This document shows positions 1 through 6,151 of a DNA stretch of 24,125 nt, one piece after another. How positions within the stretch are numbered: position 1 is the first letter of the stretch; each line of letters starts with the position of its first letter. A program made the translations under genes and the position numbers. Under the pieces are notes generated by a model, which saw only the letters and a program-made list of their open reading frames with translations, was not told the origin of the DNA and searched no databases. This DNA is from Candidatus Heimdallarchaeota archaeon (lineage in GTDB: Archaea > Asgardarchaeota > Heimdallarchaeia > JABLTI01), in assembly GCA_030671945.1 (NCBI GenBank), contig DAOVHJ010000004.1:1-24125 (forward strand), in the 5' to 3' direction.

Positions 1-375
1 GGTCAAGGATTCGTCTATATAACGGAAGGATGGATAAAAGACTACAAGAATGAAGACATCGATGATGTTGGCGAAGCAGTCGTAGTTGAAGCAATAGCAC
101 AAGATACTGAAGAAGATGATGAATTCCAATTCTGTACTGAATTTATCATAGAATCAGTAGATGTGACAGCTGAATTCGCAAGAGAATTTCTAGGAAAAAT
201 GGGTGGATCACTTGTCGTAGCAAAGAATGATGATATGATAAGAGTTCACATACACACAAATGATCCAAAAGCAGTCATAAAGCAATGCAAACAACACGGC
301 GCAATATCCCGACTTAAAATCGATGACATGACAAAACAACATAGAGAATTCTTGTTCGTAGAAGAAGCAAGCTAA
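1..375 (+). CDS. FakA-like fatty acid kinase (DAK2/YloV family), C-terminal part only
   Basis: The reading frame is open from base 1, so the start lies outside the window; 124 residues are visible. They match the end of the DAK2 domain (GQGFVYITEGW) and then the middle domain of FakA/YloV proteins, with FCTEF and later RVHIHTNDP, ending KIDDMTKQHREF. In bacterial FakA this middle domain carries a Cys and two His residues that bind metal; here the equivalents are the Cys at 133-135 and the His codons at 247-249 and 253-255. FakA phosphorylates fatty acids presented by a FakB (DegV) partner to give acyl-phosphate. The protein stops where bacterial FakA would continue into a third, DegV-like domain, so it is a two-domain form. 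The next gene encodes a DegV/FakB protein, which supports the assignment. Family is confident; substrate is inferred. Confidence 0.85.
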   Translation, partial: GQGFVYITEGWIKDYKNEDIDDVGEAVVVEAIAQDTEEDDEFQFCTEFIIESVDVTAEFAREFLGKMGGSLVVAKNDDMIRVHIHTNDPKAVIKQCKQHGAISRLKIDDMTKQHREFLFVEEAS

Positions 376-392
376 TTTAAAATCTAATTTCC

Positions 393-426
393 CCCAAGAA
401 ATTGGGTGGAAATAATACCTTTTTTT
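393..426 (+). terminator. Hairpin plus T-tract after the FakA-like gene
   Basis: A 5-bp stem CCCAA/TTGGG (393-397 with 402-406) closes a GAAA tetraloop, and a run of seven T follows at 420-426. It lies 17 bases after the stop codon. This fits a terminator or a processed 3' end and suggests that the DegV gene at 491 may have its own promoter. Confidence 0.45.
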
Positions 427-490
427 AACTAAAAACTTTTATTCGAGGATAAGTGCTAAAGCTGCAGACTTTAATGGAACAAGATGAGAA

Positions 491-1339
491 ATGTCTCTAA
501 AGAAAGTTAAAATTGTATCAGATAGTACCTGTGATTTACCAGATGAGGTAATAGAAGCACTAGGTATTATTGTAGTTCCATTGAAGGTTTACATGGATGA
601 TGAGACCTTTACTGCAGGAATAGATCTGACACCTGAAGAATTTTATGAAAAAATGCCAAAATTAAAGGATACACCATCAACAAATCCTCCTTCACCTGCT
701 TTGTTTTTTGAAGCCTATGAGGATGCTGCAGACGAAGCTGAGACAATTATCTCCATACATATTTCTCGTTTAATGAGTTTAACAATTGAGTCAGCAAGAC
801 AAGCAAGAAGTATGCTCCCACATATGGATATTCGAGTGTATGATTCCTTGACAACTGGAGCATCACTGGGACTTATAATATTAAAAGCCGCTTGGGCAGT
901 AAACGAAGGGAAGAATATTGATGAAGTCTGTGCAGTAATAGATGAAGCAATTGAAAAAGTAGTAGTACTTGGGTTCCCTAGCACATTAAGATACTTGGTG
1001 AGGGGAGGAAGAATCGGAAGAGCAAGGGGATTAGTTGGACAATTACTAGGAAGAGTACCCATACTAACTGTAACTGAAGGAGAAACAGATAGTTTAGCAA
1101 CAGTGCCAGGTCGAGAGGGAGCAATGGATTGGATAATCGAACAAATGAAAGTGGAAGGTTTAGATGCGACATCATTAATTGCTCTCACACATGGTGACAT
1201 GCCAGATGTTACTAATCAGTTCAAAATTCGATTAGAAGAAACATTCGGGTGCAAACCGCAATATACTGGATTAGTAGGACCAGTAGTAGGAGCACATTTG
1301 GGTCCAGGTTCACTCTTCTTCACATACATGAAAAAGTAG
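491..1339 (+). CDS. DegV/FakB-family fatty acid-binding protein
   Basis: This 282-residue protein has the length and landmarks of the DegV family: N-terminal IVSDSTCDLP, TPSTNPPSP near residue 61, YLVRGGRIGRA near 168 and GPVVGAHLGPG near 263. In bacterial FakB structures a Thr, a Ser and a His hold the fatty acid carboxylate. Their likely equivalents T64, S96 and H269 are all present, although the usual Ser-Gly-Thr around the Ser reads Ser-Leu-Thr. FakB delivers a bound fatty acid to FakA for phosphorylation and carries the acyl-phosphate to the acyltransferase. It sits between a FakA-like gene and plsY, which makes the fatty acid role more likely than the generic family name alone. The ATG start follows GATGAG by a few bases. 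Cytosolic; no signal peptide or membrane segment. Confidence 0.88.
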   Translation: MSLKKVKIVSDSTCDLPDEVIEALGIIVVPLKVYMDDETFTAGIDLTPEEFYEKMPKLKDTPSTNPPSPALFFEAYEDAADEAETIISIHISRLMSLTIESARQARSMLPHMDIRVYDSLTTGASLGLIILKAAWAVNEGKNIDEVCAVIDEAIEKVVVLGFPSTLRYLVRGGRIGRARGLVGQLLGRVPILTVTEGETDSLATVPGREGAMDWIIEQMKVEGLDATSLIALTHGDMPDVTNQFKIRLEETFGCKPQYTGLVGPVVGAHLGPGSLFFTYMKK

Positions 1340-1406
1340 TGCGTATAATAAGAACTCTTTTAAGAAACCATACAAAAATAGATGAAAACAGGAAGTAGTA
1401 ATAAAA

Positions 1407-2132
1407 ATGGCATTTCCAGACTGGGCAACATATGTGTTGATACTTGTAGGTAGTTACTTAATTGGAAGTTTTCCAACGGGATGGGTTCTAGGGAAGATAA
1501 CTAAAGGAATCGATATCAGGGATTATGGGAGTGGAAACACAGGATTCTCAAATGCTTATCGGTTATTAGGTAAACGAGCTGCTATACTAACGATCATAGG
1601 CGATATTGTCCTAAAAGGCGGAGTTGTTGCTTGGGCTGCAAGATTAATAGTAGGATTAGTAGTCATACAGCCAGAACCAGTTAAAGCTTACACTCTCGGC
1701 TTTACAGATCCGGTAGGTCAAGCAATAGTAGTAGGAGCAGGAATAATGTCTGTGCTAGGACACAATTATCCGGTGTGGTTACGATTCAAAGGCGGAAAAG
1801 GAATGGCTACAACCGCTGGAGTATTCATATGTTTTGTTCCAGTAACAGCTTTAGGATTAGCTGTCGTGTGGTTTACAGTTGTGTTTACAACAAGATACAC
1901 TTCCTTGGCAAATATAGTCACAACTCCAACATTACCAATATTCATATTTCTTGAAGCAAATTTCATTATGAATTTGGAACCCCTGATAACAAGTATACCA
2001 TTAATAGTTGGTGGTTTGTTAGCAGGTATTTTCATTCTATTCAGGCATCGAGATAATATTAAACGCTTAATAGCAAAAGAAGAACGGAAGTTTGGTGACA
2101 AGTCGGAACGAATAGAAAAAGAAGCAGAGTAA
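1407..2132 (+). CDS. plsY: Glycerol-3-phosphate acyltransferase PlsY
   Basis: The 241-residue integral membrane protein shows the PlsY signature motifs in order: SYLIGSFPTGWVLGK (16-30), RDYGSGNTGFSNAYR (38-52), GDIVLKGG (65-72), GHNYPVWLRFKGGKGMATTAGV (118-139), RYTSLANI (163-170) and RHRDNIKRL (213-221). PlsY transfers an acyl group from acyl-phosphate to position 1 of glycerol-3-phosphate, the first step of bacterial ester phospholipid synthesis. The gene lies 67 bases after the DegV/FakB gene on the same strand, downstream of the FakA-like gene, so acyl-phosphate supply and use are encoded together. The charged C-terminal tail (about 222-241) goes a little beyond the conserved core. Family is certain; what lipid it makes in an archaeon is open. 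Confidence 0.95.
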   Translation: MAFPDWATYVLILVGSYLIGSFPTGWVLGKITKGIDIRDYGSGNTGFSNAYRLLGKRAAILTIIGDIVLKGGVVAWAARLIVGLVVIQPEPVKAYTLGFTDPVGQAIVVGAGIMSVLGHNYPVWLRFKGGKGMATTAGVFICFVPVTALGLAVVWFTVVFTTRYTSLANIVTTPTLPIFIFLEANFIMNLEPLITSIPLIVGGLLAGIFILFRHRDNIKRLIAKEERKFGDKSERIEKEAE

Positions 2133-2194
2133 TTTTCTAACGACAAAATCAACCTAATTTTCTTTTTTCTTTGCATCTTTTTCATTTTTCAGAT

Positions 2195-2236
2195 TCTAAT
2201 ATAGTCCTTTTTCATATAATTAGTAATTAGGAGACT
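2195..2236 (+). promoter_or_regulatory. Promoter and ribosome binding site of the first small peptide gene
   Basis: A TATA-like TTCTAATATAG lies at 2195-2205 and a second possible one, CATATAAT, at 2213-2220. GGAGACT at 2230-2236 stands seven bases before the ATG. The same GGAGACT stands eight bases before the ATG of the minus-strand paralogue at 4353, so it is probably the functional Shine-Dalgarno sequence of both genes. Confidence 0.45.
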
Positions 2237-2243
2237 AATAAAC

Positions 2244-2375
2244 ATGAAAAAAATAAACATAAAATTCGTATCAATAGCATTGTTTCTATTGACACTCTTA
2301 GCTGGTGGACTAGCAGCTAAACAAGCAATAGCCCCAGGTGGATTTAAACCAAATCCAAATGGTAGTGGTGGATAA
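2244..2375 (+). CDS. Small secreted peptide precursor, copy 1 (43 residues)
   Basis: This short gene encodes a basic start (MKKINIK), a hydrophobic core (VSIALFLLTLLAGGLA), a signal-peptidase-like stretch AAKQAIA, then a Gly/Pro/Asn tail PGGFKPNPNGSGG. That is a complete signal peptide with a mature part of about 13 residues if cleaved after AIA. A paralogue lies on the minus strand at 4213-4353; over the first 32 residues 24 are identical and 77 of 96 bases match (counted by hand). In residues 15-32 nearly all base changes are silent, which indicates selection on the protein. It carries GGAGACT before its ATG and lies 87 bases upstream of the winged-helix gene. I know no family for it. Possible roles are a signalling peptide, a ribosomally made antimicrobial or a small exported effector. 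Confidence 0.75.
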   Translation: MKKINIKFVSIALFLLTLLAGGLAAKQAIAPGGFKPNPNGSGG

Positions 2376-2426
2376 GGCATTAATTCTTTTCACCTATTTT
2401 TTTGTTTTTCTTAAATAAAGAAAGCT

Positions 2427-2436
2427 TAAAATTCGA
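2427..2436 (+). promoter_or_regulatory. TATA-like box of the winged-helix gene
   Basis: GCTTAAAATT is centred about 31 bases before the TTG start at 2463. No Shine-Dalgarno sequence is visible, so a leaderless or nearly leaderless transcript is likely. Confidence 0.4.
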
Positions 2437-2462
2437 TTGTTTTATTGATTATATAGATTAAT

Positions 2463-4184
2463 TTGAGCAATAATAAGAAACCAAAAGATATTCTCAAAGA
2501 GATTCAAACAATCTTTGAAAACATAAATAAAAACACTGGTTGGGAACCAAAAAGACATCCTAATGAAATCAAGATTGAAATTGGAGATGCTCCAGAATAT
2601 CATGAAAATTTTGGAGTTATTCGAAAAGAAAACAATTTAGTTATTGGTAAATGGATTGATGAAGTTAAACCAAAGTTTCGTAGTGAAGACCTATGGGAAT
2701 TTATAATTATAAGAGAAAGTTTTACCCATTTTATTGATAATTCATTATTATTTGGTAAGCAAACATTACTCGTTGCTTTTCTTTTAAATCTACTTGCTTT
2801 AAGTTACTTACAAATGATGGATCCAGATAGTGCGATAGAAACAAAAACTATTCCTATTCAAAACAGATTCTTAATGCCGATTAAAAACGATCACAAATCT
2901 AGTGATGAAATATTATCAACGATTTGGTCTTTAATTGAGGTTATAAATCAAGGTACAACTTATAAAATGCTTTTCAATACATTTTTGAGTTTCATTGAAG
3001 ATGTGAATTTGGATGATATAGATTCTGACGAAATTCTTGATGATCTTAGAAGATATTTATCTAAAGATCAAGAAGAAATTGCTGCTCCTATTTATCTCAA
3101 GAAAAATACAATAGAAGTTTTGAAAAACCTAATTGAATTTGGTTCAAATGCATCATCTAGCAGAATCGCTGAAAATTTAGAAGTTAATCAATCAACGGTT
3201 ACAAGACAAATTGCAAAACTATCTTCTAAATTCTATACTAAATGGCGATTAGAAAAAAATTATGCGAAAATGGCTTTACACTCGTATGTCTTGATTATTC
3301 GATATCCAATAGAAAATGGAAATTATCTAAGTGTAGTCTATGAGGATTTATTAAAAATAAAATATTTCAGGGAATTCTATGAAGGCAAAAACGAACATTC
3401 TCATTTCCAATATGCTGTTATACATTGTCCACACTTGATTTCTGAGAAAATTGCAAAGAAACTATCGAATTTTAAACAACAAGGATTTGTACATTCTTAT
3501 GATTTAAAGCTCATAAAGAATAGGATTTTTAAGACAACTATAGTAAACAAGCCCTTTAAATCAAGTTTAACAAATTTTAAGAAACTTCTAAAAAACGAAA
3601 TTTTATCTGAAAAAATAGTTCTTTGGGATATCCACAAGCATAAAGATCTCAATAAAGAGCCTATTGATAAAAGGGATCAAAGTGTTTTAAAATTTATTTC
3701 GTTTATTATCTCAAAGAGTTTATCACAATTTGGTATATTTGGTGCACACGTTGATAAATTGCAGGATTTTCTAATTGAAAATAATTATGATTTAAATAAA
3801 ATTCCTGAATGTCTTACTTTTTTGAACAAAATCCAAAACAAGGCTATAGAATTAGGTTTAATTGACTATAGAATCAATATATCTTTAACAGGAACAGCTT
3901 CGAGTGATTTATGTCTTTTTAAAATTTATAATTCAATGAATGAATTTGATGATTTAATTGAAAAAATCGCATATTTTGGTTGGATGATAGTACTAAAAAC
4001 TTTAGATTGTATCTATTTCATCATTTTAGGACCTACTTATGATAATCCAATAACAGACGAAATTAAGAGAATAATTAAAGAAAATGGATTTAAATTTGAA
4101 TGTTTTTCATGCAAACCTAAGAAATTCCGTTATGTTGATTATAATTTGTTATATGATTTTTCTAGTAATAAATGGTCTCTATAA
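2463..4184 (+). CDS. Large winged-helix regulator-like protein flanked by two small peptide genes
   Basis: I do not recognise this 573-residue protein as a named family. A winged-helix DNA-binding segment is visible at about 214-262, with NASSSRIAENLEVNQSTVTR as its two core helices. Residues 270-355 alternate strands and helices (SYVLIIRYP, LLKIKYFREFYE, YAVIHCP, AKKLSNFKQQGFVHSYDL) in a pattern like the Lrp/AsnC ligand-binding fold; about 470-560 may be a second such domain. Residues 101-119 form a very hydrophobic stretch that could be a membrane helix or a buried core helix. Residues 84-89 (RESFTH) resemble a degenerate metalloprotease helix but lack HExxH. The start is TTG. It sits between two facing paralogous peptide genes, ending 28 bases from the second, which suggests that it senses or controls them. 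Function is inferred only. Confidence 0.7.
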   Translation: MSNNKKPKDILKEIQTIFENINKNTGWEPKRHPNEIKIEIGDAPEYHENFGVIRKENNLVIGKWIDEVKPKFRSEDLWEFIIIRESFTHFIDNSLLFGKQTLLVAFLLNLLALSYLQMMDPDSAIETKTIPIQNRFLMPIKNDHKSSDEILSTIWSLIEVINQGTTYKMLFNTFLSFIEDVNLDDIDSDEILDDLRRYLSKDQEEIAAPIYLKKNTIEVLKNLIEFGSNASSSRIAENLEVNQSTVTRQIAKLSSKFYTKWRLEKNYAKMALHSYVLIIRYPIENGNYLSVVYEDLLKIKYFREFYEGKNEHSHFQYAVIHCPHLISEKIAKKLSNFKQQGFVHSYDLKLIKNRIFKTTIVNKPFKSSLTNFKKLLKNEILSEKIVLWDIHKHKDLNKEPIDKRDQSVLKFISFIISKSLSQFGIFGAHVDKLQDFLIENNYDLNKIPECLTFLNKIQNKAIELGLIDYRINISLTGTASSDLCLFKIYNSMNEFDDLIEKIAYFGWMIVLKTLDCIYFIILGPTYDNPITDEIKRIIKENGFKFECFSCKPKKFRYVDYNLLYDFSSNKWSL

Positions 4185-4212
4185 AATAAAAATAAAATAG
4201 ATAGATGGATAA

Positions 4213-4353
4213 TTATCCACCATCTGGATTAGGGTCTGGACCCCAGCCGCCGCCGGCTCCTGGAGCAATTGCCTGTTTAGCTGCTATACCACCAGCTAAA
4301 AGTGTCAATAATAAGAAAGCTACTGCAACGATCTTTGAGTTCATTTTTTTCAT
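4213..4353 (-). CDS. Small secreted peptide precursor, copy 2 (46 residues)
   Basis: On the minus strand, starting at 4353, this gene encodes MKKMNSK, a hydrophobic core ending LLTLLAGGIA, AAKQAIA, then a tail PGAGGGWGPDPNPDGG. It is the paralogue of the gene at 2244-2375: LLTLLAGG and AAKQAIAPG are identical in both, while the tails diverge but keep a Gly-rich, PNP-containing, Gly-Gly-ending character. Predicted cleavage after AIA gives a 16-residue mature peptide. GGAGACT stands eight bases before the ATG. The gene is convergent with the winged-helix gene, so both peptide genes point toward the regulator. The conserved signal portion with variable mature tail resembles peptide pheromone and bacteriocin precursors in general; no specific family is recognised. 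Confidence 0.75.
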   Translation of the reverse strand: MKKMNSKIVAVAFLLLTLLAGGIAAKQAIAPGAGGGWGPDPNPDGG

Positions 4354-4361
4354 GTTTTTTG

Positions 4362-4414
4362 AGTCTCCGTTTAATAATTCAAAAGAAGATTTCGGAGTTG
4401 CTTATTTTTAAAGC
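4362..4414 (-). promoter_or_regulatory. Promoter and ribosome binding site of the second small peptide gene
   Basis: Read on the minus strand, GCTTTAAAAATAA (4402-4414) is a TATA-like box about 54 bases before the ATG, and GGAGACT (4362-4368) is the Shine-Dalgarno-like element shared with the first peptide gene. The leader would be about 30 bases long. Confidence 0.4.
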
Positions 4415-4552
4415 ACAATAAAGAAAGAAATGCATGAAAAAACGAATTTGTGTGTTTTTCTTCATAAAACGACATTTTTCGCATCGAAGTAACCTTACCA
4501 ATCAAATTATTTAAACTCTGATTTTCCTCAACATTTTCGTCTTTTTGTAGGT

Positions 4553-4564
4553 GTATATATATAA
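4553..4564 (+). promoter_or_regulatory. TATA box of the GT-C glycosyltransferase gene
   Basis: GTATATATATAA is a strong archaeal TATA match centred about 37 bases before the TTG start codon at 4596. Confidence 0.55.
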
Positions 4565-4595
4565 TGTATCCAAACTTTAGATTGGGTTAGGAAAA

Positions 4596-5723
4596 TTGTA
4601 CGAAGATAGAATAATCACAGATTCAAAATTCCCGAAATTAAAAGCATTCTTTACACCTAAAAATACCTCCTGGGTTGTTTTTGGAGGAATCATTCTTGCA
4701 GGTCTTATTGTGCGAATTTTTCTCTGGGACTTCTCATCAACAGATATGGTTGTTTGGAAGCAAGCTGCAGAGATGCTTTTGAATGGACAAAATCCGTATG
4801 TAACAACTCTCGAGAGCTTTCAATTGGAAGGCGTTAAGCATTTTTACGCTTACTTTCCTCTCTGGATGTATGTTTGCTCTCTTGTTTTATTGATCTTCCC
4901 TGAAGGGGCTTTCTTTCCTTTAACTAAAGGATTAATCCTTCTCTTCGATATACAAGTTGTTATTCTTCTTTTCACCATCTTGAAACCAAAAGTAAAAGAT
5001 CATTGGCGATTAAAAATTCCAATAGCGATTTGGTTTGTAACTCCCATAGTTCTAATGACAAGTTCAATGCACGGCAAATTTGATTCCCTGATGTTTGTCT
5101 TCATACTTCTAGCATGTATATTTTATGAGCGCGATGAATTTATTACGGAATCGATTTTCATTACTTTAGCAGTTTTAACTAAACCTATAGCCCTAATCCT
5201 CGTACCTTTCTTTTTCCGTAAGAACCTTCGGGAGAGGAATTTCAAGAAAGTTTTCTCAAGAATTGGCATTATTATTGGTCTCCTCTTGCTTTTTAGCGCC
5301 CCCTTCCTTCATGATCCGTTAACATATATCCAAGGTGTTCTTGGTGTTCATGTTACCCGGAGTCATGATATGGGTCCAATCTTTGCCCTCCTCTCCCTAC
5401 CCTTCTCTTCACCAAGAGCTGACTCCATAATTAGATATTGTCTGACAGGGGTAATTGCTGCTGTATGGATTCTAATTATAATTCTCTCTTTTGTCAAGAA
5501 AACCGATATTTACAAGTGCATGCTCTTCACTTTCATTGCTTTCAATTCGCTTTACTGGGTATTTCTTGTCCAATACACTGTTTGGATATATATTTTCTAT
5601 GTAGTTGTAACATCAAAAGGCAAACTCAAACACTGGCAACTAGGATCACTTACGAGTTTCATTGTTGTCTTTTCAACGGTCATGTTGGCATTAATTGGTG
5701 CATTTGTAAAAGTTGGCTTGTAG
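4596..5723 (+). CDS. GT-C fold polyprenyl-phosphate-type glycosyltransferase (GT87/PIG-M-like)
   Basis: This 375-residue protein has about nine or ten hydrophobic helices. After the first helix (about 28-45) comes DFSSTDMVVWKQAAEMLLNGQNPY, the acidic-residue loop plus GxNPY pattern of DUF2029/GT87 and PIG-M-like mannosyltransferases. MHGKFDSLMFVFILLA and AVLTKPIALILVPFFF correspond to the H-G-x-x-D and K-P helices of the same group. Such enzymes move a sugar from a polyprenyl-phosphate carrier onto a lipid or protein on the outer face of the membrane. The donor and acceptor cannot be read here. The start is TTG with no obvious ribosome binding site and a good TATA box upstream. The neighbours do not indicate a pathway, although the lipid genes upstream are compatible with glycolipid work. 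Confidence 0.7.
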   Translation: MYEDRIITDSKFPKLKAFFTPKNTSWVVFGGIILAGLIVRIFLWDFSSTDMVVWKQAAEMLLNGQNPYVTTLESFQLEGVKHFYAYFPLWMYVCSLVLLIFPEGAFFPLTKGLILLFDIQVVILLFTILKPKVKDHWRLKIPIAIWFVTPIVLMTSSMHGKFDSLMFVFILLACIFYERDEFITESIFITLAVLTKPIALILVPFFFRKNLRERNFKKVFSRIGIIIGLLLLFSAPFLHDPLTYIQGVLGVHVTRSHDMGPIFALLSLPFSSPRADSIIRYCLTGVIAAVWILIIILSFVKKTDIYKCMLFTFIAFNSLYWVFLVQYTVWIYIFYVVVTSKGKLKHWQLGSLTSFIVVFSTVMLALIGAFVKVGL

Positions 5724-5782
5724 AATTTCAACTAAACTTTTGGGGTTTTTATTCCCAAATGATTACATTTTCTTGATATATA

Positions 5783-6067
5783 ATGTATTCAGGGCGTCTT
5801 CAACCAATTCTTCACGTGAATTTAGATATAATTGAAAATATTAAGGGAATACCCGATAACATACAAACAATTCTTACAAACGCAATTGCATTTCTAATAG
5901 CAATCTGTTTTGCAATGGGAGTTATCCTAGCAATTGTTGGAGCTATTCAATGGGCAACTGGGTGGGATGATCGTGGAGGAAAGAAAACAGTCGTCAAAGG
6001 AATCGTCTTAATAGGGATTTCGTTATTATCCGGTGGAGGTATTCTGGCAGGATATATGTATCTTTGA
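5783..6067 (+). CDS. Small two-helix membrane protein, VirB2/TrbC/CedA1-like in shape
   Basis: The 94-residue frame has two hydrophobic helices (about 30-54 and 69-94) joined by a short polar loop, WATGWDDRGGKKT. That hairpin, with a Gly-rich second helix, is the layout of TrbC/VirB2 conjugative pilins and of the archaeal Ced/Ted DNA-transfer proteins CedA1/TedC. A TATA-like GATATATAAT (5775-5784) overlaps the ATG at 5783, so the real start is more likely the in-frame GTG at 5816, giving 83 residues beginning NLDIIENIKG. It lies 84 bases upstream of herA. The similarity is of shape and composition only; a plain small membrane protein is the alternative. Confidence 0.5.
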   Translation: MYSGRLQPILHVNLDIIENIKGIPDNIQTILTNAIAFLIAICFAMGVILAIVGAIQWATGWDDRGGKKTVVKGIVLIGISLLSGGGILAGYMYL

Positions 6068-6151
6068 CCTTCATTTAAATAGTGAAGAAGCAAAGGTAAT
6101 ACGAAAGATTATTAGTTAACATTTTACTCCCAGAAATTAGAAACGAAGAGA

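Noticed and set aside
715..1200. Minus-strand frame of 161 codons inside the DegV gene
   Set aside because: Antisense to a well-supported DegV/FakB gene, with no motifs of its own.
2189..2380. Minus-strand frame of 63 codons, Pro/Gly-rich
   Set aside because: It is the antisense of the 43-codon signal-peptide gene; it has no conserved features, whereas the plus-strand reading has a paralogue and a ribosome binding site.
4205..4411. Plus-strand frame of 68 codons beginning MDNYPPSGLG
   Set aside because: It is the antisense of the 46-codon peptide gene on the minus strand, which aligns with the copy at 2244 and has a signal peptide.
5438..5776. Plus-strand frame of 112 codons overlapping the GT-C gene
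   Set aside because: A Cys/Phe-rich shadow in another frame of a gene with clear membrane helices and motifs.
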